This document shows positions 38,561 through 47,353 of a stretch of 64,000 nt of DNA, one piece after another. Origin of the DNA: Flavobacteriaceae bacterium (GTDB lineage: Bacteria; Bacteroidota; Bacteroidia; Flavobacteriales; Flavobacteriaceae); assembly GCA_009926065.1 (NCBI GenBank), contig RFPP01000005.1:1-64000 (forward strand). The letters run 5' to 3'. Under the pieces are notes generated by a model. It searched no databases. It saw only the letters and a list, made by a program, of their open reading frames with translations, and was not told the origin of the DNA. The number at the start of each line of letters is the position of its first letter. The stretch's first letter is position 1. The translations under genes and the position numbers were made by a program.

Positions 38561-40645
38561 TTAGTTTTCGTTTGCTAATCTTCTGTCGCGCAACCAATAC
38601 TTAGTTCGTTTAACTAAGTAAAACATCACGGGAACCATTACTAAAGTTAATACCGTAGCATATGTCAATCCGAAGATAATGGTCCATGCCAATGGTCCCC
38701 AGAAAACGACGTTATCACCCCCAACATAAATGTGCGGATTTAAATTGGTTACCAGCGAGAAGAAGTCAAAATTCAACCCTATAGCCAAAGGAATTAATCC
38801 TAAAATTGCCGTTAATGCCGTTAATAATACTGGTCGTAAACGAGATTTTCCTGATTGAATAATTACGTCTTTAATTTCAGCAATCGTTAAATCATCGTGC
38901 GATGTTTGCTTGTTTTCACTTACTTTTTCGTCCATCAATAAAACAAAGAAATCCATTAATACGATTCCGTTTTTAACCACAATTCCAGAAAGGGCAATAA
39001 TTCCCATCATCGTCATCAAGATTACGAAATCCATTCCTGCAAATACATATCCGTAGAAAACCCCACTGAAACTTAGTAAAACAGTAAACATGATAATCGC
39101 TGTTTTCGAAATAGAATTAAACTGCAACACAATGATAATTGTGATACTTGCCAATGCTAATAGTAACGCTCCAAATAAGAAACCAGAATCTTTTTTCTGT
39201 TGTTCTTGCTCTCCAGAAAATGAATAAGTGATGTCGCCCGCCATTTTATAATTGGCCGCTTTTAAAGAAGCTTCAATTTGTTTGGTAATCCCGTCACCTG
39301 TATATCCAGTAATTACGTTAGAATAAATCGTCATGATTCTTTTTGAATTCTTACGTTTAATTTGGTTGAAAGTGAATTTTTTCTCTGTTGTTGCTAAAGA
39401 TGAAATCGGAACTTGAACAATTTGTCCGTTATTTTGATTTCTAAAAGTCACCGGTTGATTGAACAATACACTTTCGTTTTTGCGTTGATCTTCTTGTAAT
39501 CGCATCACAATATTGTAATCGTCTTTTCCTTCTTTATAAGTCGAAATTTCTTGTCCGTAAATTGCTCTTCGCATTGTAAATCCTAGTTGGCCTGTGCTTG
39601 CGCCCAAACTTCCAATACCTACGCGATCAACATTTACTTCCATTTCAGGACTTTCTTTATTCACATCAATATTTAATTTTTCAATTCCTTCGATGTTTTT
39701 CGAATTGATAAATGCAATCACTTTTTTGGCTTCAACCAACATTTCGTCATAATTAGTTCCCGATAATTGCAAACTAATTGGATATCCTGAAGGCGGTCCG
39801 TTAGAATCTTTCTCCACAATAATTTTAGCTCCAGCAATCGCTTTTACTTTCGAACGAATTTCTTCTAAAATGTCGCTTGTATTTACGTCTTTTCTAAATT
39901 TATATTCTGTGAAATTTACAGTTACTTTTCCTTTATAAGGCGTTTCGGATTGATTCCCAGAATCTACATTTGGATTCCCAGCACCTTTTCCAACTTGGGA
40001 AACGATACTTTCTGCCAAATAATTTTCATTATTTTCAACGTATTTTGCTAAAATGGCTATCACTTGTTTTTCAACAAATAAATTGGCTTTATTGGTTTTT
40101 TCAATTTCTGTTCCTTGCGGATATTCAATATAAACTATCGCCTGATTTGGAATGTTTTTTGGAAAAAACAAAGTTTCTCTTGGAAATAGAATCAATAAAA
40201 TAACGGAGAAGATTAATAATCCAATAATCCCAACTAAGGCAATTAGCGCTTTTTTTCCAGTCAATATTTTACCAAGGAATACTTGGTATTTTTTCTCTAA
40301 TCCCGGGAAGAAACTGTGTTGGAAATCCTGAGTCCATTTGTAAAGAAATAAATGATAAGCCCACATTAATACTAAAGCAATAATGATTAAATGTCCAATA
40401 GCTTTCATCCAAACGGTATTAGAAATATTCCCAGGAATTACAAACAATAATCCTGATACGATAAAAATAATTGTGTATTTCTTCAGCGCTTTTTTAGAGA
40501 TATTTCTATCTTCAATATCCATAAAACCACCCGTCATCGCAGCATTAATTACCATCGCCACGAATAACGAAGCGCCCAATACGCAGGATAAAGTGATTGG
40601 GAAATAAACCATGAATTTACCTACTGTTCCAGGCCATAATGCCAA
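38561..40645 (-). CDS. RND efflux permease, C-terminal fragment
   Basis: 694 codons if started at the first internal ATG (MALWPGTVGKFMVYFPITL), but the frame is open without a start back to the frameshift near 40740. It contains membrane helices 5 and 6, the second porter half and helices 7-12 (FNSISKTAIIMFTVLLSFSG, MMGIIALSGIVVKNGIVLMDF, SRLRPVLLTALTAILGLIPLA). It ends in a basic tail. It is unlikely to be translated independently since no promoter or intended start is evident. Confidence 0.75.
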   Translation of the reverse strand: MALWPGTVGKFMVYFPITLSCVLGASLFVAMVINAAMTGGFMDIEDRNISKKALKKYTIIFIVSGLLFVIPGNISNTVWMKAIGHLIIIALVLMWAYHLFLYKWTQDFQHSFFPGLEKKYQVFLGKILTGKKALIALVGIIGLLIFSVILLILFPRETLFFPKNIPNQAIVYIEYPQGTEIEKTNKANLFVEKQVIAILAKYVENNENYLAESIVSQVGKGAGNPNVDSGNQSETPYKGKVTVNFTEYKFRKDVNTSDILEEIRSKVKAIAGAKIIVEKDSNGPPSGYPISLQLSGTNYDEMLVEAKKVIAFINSKNIEGIEKLNIDVNKESPEMEVNVDRVGIGSLGASTGQLGFTMRRAIYGQEISTYKEGKDDYNIVMRLQEDQRKNESVLFNQPVTFRNQNNGQIVQVPISSLATTEKKFTFNQIKRKNSKRIMTIYSNVITGYTGDGITKQIEASLKAANYKMAGDITYSFSGEQEQQKKDSGFLFGALLLALASITIIIVLQFNSISKTAIIMFTVLLSFSGVFYGYVFAGMDFVILMTMMGIIALSGIVVKNGIVLMDFFVLLMDEKVSENKQTSHDDLTIAEIKDVIIQSGKSRLRPVLLTALTAILGLIPLAIGLNFDFFSLVTNLNPHIYVGGDNVVFWGPLAWTIIFGLTYATVLTLVMVPVMFYLVKRTKYWLRDRRLANEN

Positions 40646-40734
40646 TGGAATAAAGGCCGCTAAAGTCGTTGCTGTTGATGAAATTACTGGCCAAGCGATT
40701 TCGCCAATACCTATTTTTGAAGCTTCAATTCGTC

Positions 40735-42018
40735 CTAAACCTTTTTCATGTTTGCAAAAACGTTATCCACCACTACAATTCCATCGTCAACTAAAAGTCC
40801 TAATCCCATTACTAATCCAAATAAAACCATGGTATTCAATGTGTAACCAAAAGCGGATAAAATAGCAAAAGCCATCAACATGGAAAGTGGAATTGCTGCT
40901 CCAACGAAAAGGGAATTTCTCAATCCCATGGTGAACATCAGCACAATCATAACTAGGATAATTCCAAAAATAATGTGGTTTGACAATTCGCTTACTTGAT
41001 GCTCTACTTTGCTAGATTGGTCGTTAGTCATTTTAATGTTCAAATCTTTTGGTAAAACACTTTCTTGCGCTTTTGCAACAATTTCTTTAACTTGATCTAA
41101 AGCTGAAATCATATTTTGACCCGCGCGCTTTTTAATATTTAACATCACCACTTCCTTGCCGCTCTCACGTGCGTAGGTCGTTTTCTCTTTTTCCTTGAAA
41201 TTGATTACAGCAATGTCTTTTAAATAAACCGTCCCTCCATAGGATTTTACAACTACGTTTTCTAGGTCTTTTGGATTTTTCATTTCTCCAACAATTCGAA
41301 TATTATTTCGAGTTCCTTGTGAAATTAAACTTCCTCCAGATACCGTCATATTTTCGTATTTTACTGCATTTTGAATGTCATCAAAACTCACTTTTGCGGC
41401 GTTCATTTTAAAAACGTCAATCGCGATTTCAACTTCCTTATCATCAACACCTAAAATGTCTACTTTTTTAACTTCAGGGACATTTTCAATCTCGTCTTTT
41501 AGGTATTCACCGTATTTTTTTAGTTGTTGTGTAGTGTAATTACCTTTCAAATTAATATTTAAAATTGGTACTTCTTCCGAAATATTTATATTAAAAATAC
41601 TAGGTTCAACCTTGCTTCCGTTATCAAGATTCGGCCAATCGGTGTCGGCTTTAGCCATATCGGTTTTATCTTTTATCCGGATTTTGGCTTCCTCGATGGA
41701 AACATTTTGTTCAAATTCAACAACTACAATTCCATAATCTTGAAACGAACTTGAGGTTACTTTGGTAACACCAGAAATATTTTTAAACTGATCTTCTAGC
41801 GGTTTTATTACCAATTTTTCAACGTCTTCAGATGAGTTACCTGGGAAAACTGATGAAACGTAAATTTTGTTTTCTAAAATCTCTGGGAAATTTTCTCGAG
41901 GCATATTGATATATGCCATTGTTCCCATTATTACTATAATAAATGTTAGAATGTAAACCGTAATTCGGTTGTCTACAGCCCAACTTGAAATGCTAAATTC
42001 TTTTTTTTGATGACTCAT
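40735..42018 (-). CDS. RND efflux permease, N-terminal fragment
   Basis: 427 codons as sequenced. The first membrane helix (ITVYILTFIIVIMGTMAYINMP), ENFPEILENKIYVSSVFPGNSSEDVEKLV, the porter domain, then helices 2-4 with the Asp pair. It ends at an in-frame TAG just after the fourth helix, where the homologous protein would continue. See the whole-gene entry for the frameshift. Confidence 0.8.
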   Translation of the reverse strand: MSHQKKEFSISSWAVDNRITVYILTFIIVIMGTMAYINMPRENFPEILENKIYVSSVFPGNSSEDVEKLVIKPLEDQFKNISGVTKVTSSSFQDYGIVVVEFEQNVSIEEAKIRIKDKTDMAKADTDWPNLDNGSKVEPSIFNINISEEVPILNINLKGNYTTQQLKKYGEYLKDEIENVPEVKKVDILGVDDKEVEIAIDVFKMNAAKVSFDDIQNAVKYENMTVSGGSLISQGTRNNIRIVGEMKNPKDLENVVVKSYGGTVYLKDIAVINFKEKEKTTYARESGKEVVMLNIKKRAGQNMISALDQVKEIVAKAQESVLPKDLNIKMTNDQSSKVEHQVSELSNHIIFGIILVMIVLMFTMGLRNSLFVGAAIPLSMLMAFAILSAFGYTLNTMVLFGLVMGLGLLVDDGIVVVDNVFANMKKV

Positions 42019-42025
42019 AATTTTT

Positions 42026-42092
42026 GTTTAAGGTTAAAATGTTTAAGGTTTGGTTTGCGGTTTCGCAAAACTATAAATCTTAAACTTTAAAC
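42026..42092 (-). other. Intra-operon hairpin between adaptor and permease genes
   Basis: The 83-base gap contains a nested structure: TTTGCG/CGCAAA around a 4-base loop (42054-42069) inside gtttaag/cttaaac arms (42041-42047 with 42079-42085), and a second copy of gtttaagg (42026-42033) facing ctttaaac (42085-42092). GTTTAAGGTT is also a direct repeat (42026-42035, 42041-42050). It lacks a T tract, so it may be an RNA-stability or attenuation element rather than a terminator. Confidence 0.55.
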
Positions 42093-42101
42093 TAATTTAC
42101 A

Positions 42102-43241
42102 TTAGAAGTTTAGTTTCATTCCTTCTGATACAGTTTTTACTCCGTCGCCAACTATTAATGTTTTTGGCTCTAATCCGCTTAAAATCTCTGTAAAATTATC
42201 AGAGGTTTTTCCCACTTTTACTATCACTTTTTTTGCAATTCCCGTTTTGTCTTTAAGCGATGAAACTTCAAAAACATATTGGTTTCCATTTGCATCTTCT
42301 TGAATCACATTAGACGGAACTACAACGGCTTTTGCATTAGTATAATCAGCAATTTTTAGTTTTGCAACTTGGTTAGGACGCAATAAATTATCAGTATTAG
42401 GCACGGAAACTTCAATTCCAAAACTTCTATTATTTGGATTGATGTTATTTCCTACTTGACGAATTTTTCCGTTAAATGATTTTCCTAAAGAAGCTAAATA
42501 AACATTAACTTCTGTTCCTACTTTCAATTTTCCTATGTAACTTTCAGGAACGGTTGTTGAAACGAACATGTTATTTAAATTTACAATTCTCATTAATCCT
42601 TGTCCTGGTCCAACCACTTGTCCTCGTTCAGCAATTAACTCGTCAATTACACCATTAAAAGGAGCAATAATTCTGGTTTTTGCCAATTGTGCTTTCATTT
42701 GGGAAACCGCTTTTTGCTGGCTTACCATATTTGTTTGAGCTTGTAAAAATTGAATTTCAGACCCAATTTTTTGATCCCATAATCGTTTTTGTCTTTCAAA
42801 AGTTGTTTTTGCTAAAGCCAATTGGTTTTCTAATTGCGCCAATTGCTGACTTAATCCGCCATCGTCAATAGTTCCTAAAACCTGACCTTTGCTCACTTTT
42901 TGCCCTGCAACAACATTAAGAGTATTTAAAATTCCAGAAAACTGAGGATATATAATTAAGTTTTCTTTTGTATTTATATTTCCTTGAACTTCTAAATAAT
43001 GACTGAAAACAGTGTCTTTTACCGTTTCTATAGAAACCAATGCTTCTTCTGTTTTTTTCACGTCCAATTCTGCTATTGCATTGTCAAGCTGTGTTAATTG
43101 CGTTTGCAATTCTGCTCTTTTTGCTTTAATAGAAACCAAGTTTTTTGAAGCAATTAATGAATCAATATTGGCGTTTTCTTCTTTCTTTCCGCATGAGAAT
43201 AATATTGCTGAGAATGTTGCGATTAAAATTATTTTTTTCAT
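42102..43241 (-). CDS. RND efflux periplasmic adaptor (membrane fusion protein)
   Basis: 379 aa. Lipoprotein signal with lipobox LFSC (C17), a coiled-coil pair on both sides (SLIASKNLVSIKAKRAELQTQL at the start and QLAQLENQLALAKTTFERQK later), a lipoyl half (VVAGQKVSKGQVLGTIDDG and IIAPFNGVIDELIAERGQVV), and the beta-barrel segment (VSTTVPESYIGKLKVGTEV, RPNQVAKLKI). It bridges the inner-membrane RND pump to the TolC-like channel. It carries an extra N-terminal helix of ~35 residues before the usual adaptor fold, common in this family branch. Lies 20 bases after the tolC-like gene. Confidence 0.93.
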   Translation of the reverse strand: MKKIILIATFSAILFSCGKKEENANIDSLIASKNLVSIKAKRAELQTQLTQLDNAIAELDVKKTEEALVSIETVKDTVFSHYLEVQGNINTKENLIIYPQFSGILNTLNVVAGQKVSKGQVLGTIDDGGLSQQLAQLENQLALAKTTFERQKRLWDQKIGSEIQFLQAQTNMVSQQKAVSQMKAQLAKTRIIAPFNGVIDELIAERGQVVGPGQGLMRIVNLNNMFVSTTVPESYIGKLKVGTEVNVYLASLGKSFNGKIRQVGNNINPNNRSFGIEVSVPNTDNLLRPNQVAKLKIADYTNAKAVVVPSNVIQEDANGNQYVFEVSSLKDKTGIAKKVIVKVGKTSDNFTEILSGLEPKTLIVGDGVKTVSEGMKLNF

Positions 43242-43262
43242 TTTTAAAGGTTTTTTTCTTGA

Positions 43263-44603
43263 TTATTTTTTATTAATTACTTTTTCTAAACTTGCTTTTT
43301 TATTGATCACATTTACCATCGATTGAAGGTAATTTTGTTGTGCAGCATACAATTGTCGTTGCGCCTCACTAAAGTCGAAACTAGACGATAACCCTTCTTT
43401 AAATTTAATTCCTTGTTTTTTTTCGATACGCTCGGCTAAATTCAAATTGGTTTTTGCTGTTGCAAATGCTTCAATGCTAAATTCATATTCACTTTTAGCA
43501 TTTGCATATTGTAATTTTAATTTTTGTTCTGTTTCTGTAAGTTGTGTTTTTGCTTTTTCAAATGCAATTTTTGCTTGTTGTGTTCTAGCATTTCTTGCAA
43601 AACTGCTGAATATTGGCACATTAAAACTAATTCCCATATTAGAATAATTCAACCATTTTTGATTGCTGTTAAAAAATTCAAATTGATTTCCAAATGCATT
43701 ATAACCAACGTTTACTACTGCCGCTAAAGATGGTAAAGCTTTTGTTTTTTGTAGTTTTAATTCCAAATTCCGTTGCTCTTTAAAATTTAATGCCATTTGG
43801 TAATAGATGTTTTGTGACGGGTTAAATTCTCCTTGTGAAAATGTTGCGTCTAAATTTTTAACAGCAAGAATATCCAATTTATCGGTTAATTTTAATTCGT
43901 CTTCAATATTTAATCCTAAAGAGATTTTCAACATGTTCAAGGCTATTTCTCGGAGTCTTTTAACATTATTCAAATTGCTAATTATTGTTGAAAGGGTAAT
44001 TTGAAGTTGCTCTACATTTTCCTCCTCTATTAATCCGTTTTTAAATGTTTCTTTGGTATCGAACAACGTTTTTTCCAGAATGCCTTTGTTTTTTTCTAAA
44101 ATCAAAATGCTTTCGTCGGCTAACAATACATTTCCATAGGCATTGATTACCATTTCTTTAACTTCCTGATCTGTTTTTTCTTTTGAATTTTGATAAAATT
44201 TCAAATAGGTTTTAGAAGCTTGAAGTGCTACAATATAAGACCCGTCAAATAATAACTGACTTAAAGTAGTTCTGGCGTTCATATTATGTTTTGTTCCGAA
44301 AGCTACTTCTGTAAATTCTCCTGGATTTCCTCCAAAAAACTGAGCCGGAATAAGTGATTTTTGTATTACAAAGTTGTTTTGATAGTCTAAACTCGCATTA
44401 ATTTGAGGAAGCCCCATCGCTGTAGTTTCCCACTTTTTACTTTTTGCAGCAGCAATATCTCTTTTAGCATTTATGGCTTCATAATTATTGCTTAATGCAT
44501 AATTAATAGCTTCGTCTAAACTAAACGAGTTGTTTTTTGGGTTTACTTGGGCATTTGAAATAAATGCAATAGACAATACACTAATAAAAATTAATTTTTT
44601 CAT
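43263..44603 (-). CDS. TolC-family outer-membrane efflux channel
   Basis: 446 aa. Signal peptide (MKKLIFISVLSIAFISNAQ). Two OEP repeats with long coiled-coil helices (FSLDEAINYALSNNYEAINAKRDIAAAKSKK opening; SYEFSIEAFATAKTNLNLAERI later) and the membrane beta strands between. It forms the outer-membrane exit duct for the adjacent RND pump. Its start lies inside the tetR-like gene (23-base overlap), so the regulator and the pump are cotranscribed. Confidence 0.92.
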   Translation of the reverse strand: MKKLIFISVLSIAFISNAQVNPKNNSFSLDEAINYALSNNYEAINAKRDIAAAKSKKWETTAMGLPQINASLDYQNNFVIQKSLIPAQFFGGNPGEFTEVAFGTKHNMNARTTLSQLLFDGSYIVALQASKTYLKFYQNSKEKTDQEVKEMVINAYGNVLLADESILILEKNKGILEKTLFDTKETFKNGLIEEENVEQLQITLSTIISNLNNVKRLREIALNMLKISLGLNIEDELKLTDKLDILAVKNLDATFSQGEFNPSQNIYYQMALNFKEQRNLELKLQKTKALPSLAAVVNVGYNAFGNQFEFFNSNQKWLNYSNMGISFNVPIFSSFARNARTQQAKIAFEKAKTQLTETEQKLKLQYANAKSEYEFSIEAFATAKTNLNLAERIEKKQGIKFKEGLSSSFDFSEAQRQLYAAQQNYLQSMVNVINKKASLEKVINKK

Positions 44604-45198
44604 TTTTTTCGATATTCAATAATTGTTTTTCTAATTCTGCAATTCCTGCTGGTGTAGCAATTGCCCTTGTGTGATACTCTAATATTTGTAACTCTAATTC
44701 TTGCCCTTCTTTTTCTGAAACAGTTTGTTCTTTTATACTAAAAATTAAATTGTAATAAAATTTTACATAAATTTCTACTGGAATTTCTTTTCTATAGAGG
44801 CCTTGGGCTATTCCTTTTTCCATATTATTTTTAAATAAAATATTGCATTCATTTATTTCTTTAGCCATAACTTTTTCAAAAATCAAGGGGTAGTGTTTTT
44901 TTAATTGATATATTGGAGAAGTATCAGCAGCCTTGAACATTTCCTTAAACATTTTCCTGATTTTATAATTTTCTTCAATTGCATTATAATTTTCGGCTAC
45001 AATTTGATTAACAATCGAATGAATTTTGGAATGAATCATGTCGGTAATTTCCTCAATCAAAATTTCTTTATTGCTAAAAAACTTGTAAATTGTTTTTTTT
45101 GAAATACACATTTCTCCAGCGATATCATCCATAGTAACGCTCTTGAAACCTAGTTTCATAAACAAATCACTGGCTTTTGACATAATAATCTCTCTCAT
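44581..45198 (-). CDS. TetR/AcrR-family transcriptional regulator of the efflux operon
   Basis: 205 aa. The N-terminal helix-turn-helix is clear: KASDLFMKLGFKSVTMDDIAGEMCISKKTIYKFFSNKEILIEE (residues ~6-48, shown here as motif landmarks FKSVTMDDIA and SKKTIYKFFSNKE). The C-terminal ligand domain is divergent, with the start of the QLKKHYPLIFEKV helix. First gene of the operon, so it probably represses its own promoter; an imperfect palindrome overlaps that promoter at 45239-45269. The inducer is unknown. Confidence 0.92.
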   Translation of the reverse strand: MREIIMSKASDLFMKLGFKSVTMDDIAGEMCISKKTIYKFFSNKEILIEEITDMIHSKIHSIVNQIVAENYNAIEENYKIRKMFKEMFKAADTSPIYQLKKHYPLIFEKVMAKEINECNILFKNNMEKGIAQGLYRKEIPVEIYVKFYYNLIFSIKEQTVSEKEGQELELQILEYHTRAIATPAGIAELEKQLLNIEKNEKINFY

Positions 45199-45228
45199 TT
45201 GCCTCGCTATTTTTTAAAAATTTTGGTG

Positions 45229-45269
45229 CAAACATACATAGGAAACTTTGAATACCAAAATAGTTTCTA
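45229..45269 (-). promoter_or_regulatory. Efflux operon promoter with candidate TetR operator
   Basis: On the - strand TTG (45256-45258), 19-bp spacer, TATGTTTG (45229-45236): a consensus Bacteroidota promoter 30 bp before the tetR-like start. Overlapping the -33 and spacer is an imperfect palindrome, TAGGAAACT/TTG facing CAA/AATAGTTTCTA (45239-45269). Its position suits steric repression by the first gene product. Confidence 0.55.
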
Positions 45270-45394
45270 AGTATTTACAATTATTTAACATTTAAGAAAG
45301 TTTATAGTTCAAATAATTTTAAGTTTCTTTGTATAGCATAAAAAGTTATAAAACCACACAATTATAATTTTAAATAATTAACAAAATATGAATC

Positions 45395-46369
45395 ATGCAT
45401 TCTCTTGAACAGTATCAAATATTTATTTCCGATTATTTAGAATCACAATATGAAACTAAAGAGCCAAAAAATCTTTATGAACCTATTCAATATATTCTAC
45501 GATTAGGAGGAAAAAGAATTCGTCCGGTACTTACATTAATGAGTGCTGAAGTTTTTGACACCAATTATAAAGAAGCATTACCTGCGGCATTAGCGGTGGA
45601 GGTTTTTCATAATTTTTCGCTTATTCATGATGATATTATGGATGATGCACCTTTGCGAAGGGGGAATATAACAGTGCATGAAAAATGGGATATAAATACA
45701 GGAATCCTATCAGGTGATGCCATGTTAATTTTAGCATATCAATATTTTGAAAAATATGAACCTTCCATTTTTCAGAAATTAGCAAAACTTTTTAGCAAAA
45801 CGGCGTTAGAAGTTTGCGAAGGCCAACAATGGGATGTAGATTTTGAAACTCGTACAGATGTTTCAATTCCAGAATACCTGAAAATGATTCAATATAAAAC
45901 CGCTGTTTTAGTTGCAGCAGCCATGAAAATGGGTGCTATAATTGCAAAAACCTCTGAAGACAACGCCAACTTAATTTATGATTTTGGGTTGAATTTAGGA
46001 TTGGCATTTCAATTGCAAGACGATTATTTAGATGCTTTTGGGAATCCAGAAACCTTTGGTAAACAAGTTGGGGGAGATATAATTGAAAACAAAAAAACCT
46101 ATTTATACCTAAAGGCACTTGAATTTGCATCAATTAATCAAGCGAAGGAATTAGCCGAATTATTTTCGGTTCACCCTGAAGACAGTACCAATAAAATTGC
46201 TGCCGTTAAAGAAATATTTCTTACTTCTGGTGCTGCTCAAGAAACAAAAAATGCGATTCAAGATTTTACTTTTAGAGCTTTTGATACGTTACAAAAAATA
46301 AGCATTGACATTGATAAAAAAGAAATGCTAAAAACTTTTGGTGAAAATTTAATGGGGCGAAAAGTATAA
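45395..46369 (+). CDS. Polyprenyl synthetase (short-/medium-chain trans-prenyltransferase)
   Basis: 324 aa. Both aspartate-rich motifs are present: FARM-like DDIMDD (residues 79-84, FSLIHDDIMDDAPLRRG) and DDYLD (209-213, FQLQDDYLDAFGNP), plus GGKRIRPVL. It adds isopentenyl units to an allylic diphosphate, giving C15-C20 or longer products for quinones and other isoprenoids. The chain length cannot be read reliably; Phe and His (F71, H72) before the first motif suggest a short product. ATG at 45395, because the ATG seven bases upstream is out of frame and hits a stop. The next gene follows after five bases. Confidence 0.92.
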   Translation: MHSLEQYQIFISDYLESQYETKEPKNLYEPIQYILRLGGKRIRPVLTLMSAEVFDTNYKEALPAALAVEVFHNFSLIHDDIMDDAPLRRGNITVHEKWDINTGILSGDAMLILAYQYFEKYEPSIFQKLAKLFSKTALEVCEGQQWDVDFETRTDVSIPEYLKMIQYKTAVLVAAAMKMGAIIAKTSEDNANLIYDFGLNLGLAFQLQDDYLDAFGNPETFGKQVGGDIIENKKTYLYLKALEFASINQAKELAELFSVHPEDSTNKIAAVKEIFLTSGAAQETKNAIQDFTFRAFDTLQKISIDIDKKEMLKTFGENLMGRKV

Positions 46370-46374
46370 TTTTA

Positions 46375-46737
46375 ATGAATTCAAAAACATTTATTGCTCC
46401 AATAAATTCAGATTTACTTCTTAATGAAGCAGCAAACGAAAATTTATATTCTAAATTAATCGAGCAGATCAATAAAGATTTCAATTTGGCAAACGAGCCA
46501 ATTGATTTTCCTATGTCAATTTCAGCGGATGAATTGAAAGGGGAATTACATGAAAAAATTTATCGATTAATTCAATATAAATTCGCAGAATACTTGAATT
46601 TATTATATATAATTGATGTTCCCGAGAGCGAAATAAAAAAACTAGACGGATCTGATATAGCAATTTTATCCGAGCAAGTTTCTTTTTTGATTTTAAAAAG
46701 AGAATGGATGAAAGTGTGGTTTAGAAACAATTATTGA
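46375..46737 (+). CDS. Conserved hypothetical protein
   Basis: 120 aa, no signal or membrane segment. Mostly helical and acidic (SISADELKGELHEKIYRLIQYKFAEYLNLLYIIDVPE, described by landmarks ELKGELHEKIY and YLNLLYIIDVPE). No motif I can name. It follows the polyprenyl synthetase by five bases in the same direction, so it is probably cotranscribed, and it is convergent with dnk with a single base between stops. I have no function to offer. Confidence 0.75.
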   Translation: MNSKTFIAPINSDLLLNEAANENLYSKLIEQINKDFNLANEPIDFPMSISADELKGELHEKIYRLIQYKFAEYLNLLYIIDVPESEIKKLDGSDIAILSEQVSFLILKREWMKVWFRNNY

Positions 46738-46738
46738 A

Positions 46739-47353
46739 CTAAAATAAACCGTTTAATTCAGCGTCAATTTTATTAATGATCATTCCTAAATCTTCTGGAT
46801 TATTTACAAAATCAATATTATCAACTTCAATAATAACCAATTTTCCTTTAGTGTAGGAAGAAACCCAAGCTTCATATCTTTCGTTCAAACGATTTAAATA
46901 TTCAATAGAAATGGAATTTTCATATTCGCGACCACGTTTGTGAATTTGCGAAACCAAATTTGGAATAGAACTTCTTAAATAAATTAGCATATCTGGCGGA
47001 GCAACAAGCCCTTCCATTAAATCAAAAAGAGAGCTGTAATTTTGAAAATCTCTATTGGTCATCAACCCCATAGCGTGAAGGTTGGGAGCAAAAATATGAG
47101 CATCTTCATAAATAGTTCTATCCTGAATTATCTTTTTACCGCTTTCACGAATTTGAAGCACTTGTCTGAAACGACTATTCAAGAAATAGATTTGTAAATT
47201 GAATGACCAACGTTCCATTTGGTGATAGAAATCATCTAAATAAGGATTGTCAACTACGTCTTCAAAGTGAGGTTCCCACTTGAAATGCTTTGCTAACAAG
47301 CGAGTTAATGATGTTTTTCCCGCTCCTATATTTCCTGCTATAGCTATGTGCAT
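46739..47353 (-). CDS. Deoxynucleoside kinase
   Basis: 204 aa. P-loop GNIGAGKTS at residues 7-15, ERW after residue 40 (YHQMERWSFNLQIYFLNSRF), and the catalytic QDRTIYEDAHIFAPNLHAMG matching the DRS-type motif of dCK/dGK enzymes. YLRSSIPNLVSQIHKRGREYE is the lid with its arginines. It phosphorylates deoxynucleosides for salvage; specificity (dA/dG/dC) is uncertain. The ATG overlaps the stop of the upstream gene by one base (taATG), so the two are translationally coupled. Confidence 0.9.
   Translation of the reverse strand: MHIAIAGNIGAGKTSLTRLLAKHFKWEPHFEDVVDNPYLDDFYHQMERWSFNLQIYFLNSRFRQVLQIRESGKKIIQDRTIYEDAHIFAPNLHAMGLMTNRDFQNYSSLFDLMEGLVAPPDMLIYLRSSIPNLVSQIHKRGREYENSISIEYLNRLNERYEAWVSSYTKGKLVIIEVDNIDFVNNPEDLGMIINKIDAELNGLF

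Larger units (their letters stand above)
38561..42018 (-). pseudogene. RND efflux permease (AcrB/MexB-like), single frameshift
   Basis: Two adjacent frames together make one ~1152-aa RND pump. The first codes the N-terminal helix, porter subdomains and the proton-relay pair D411-D412 (GLLVDDGIVVVDN), then hits TAG after MKKV at about 40735. Adding one A to the run of five after ATG restores an uninterrupted frame: KKGLGRIEASKIGIGEIAW, through AAFIPLALWPG into the second part. The total length is exactly one base short of a multiple of three. Either a real deletion, a sequencing error, or (less likely) -1 frameshifting. Without correction, the cell would make a truncated non-functional pump. 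Third structural gene of the tetR-tolC-adaptor-permease operon. Confidence 0.85.

Noticed and set aside
40645..42018. Two separate RND transporter genes, or a programmed frameshift pump.
   Set aside because: Both frames fit one protein end to end and the second has no start or promoter of its own; programmed slippage is possible but the site is weak, so an indel is the simpler reading.
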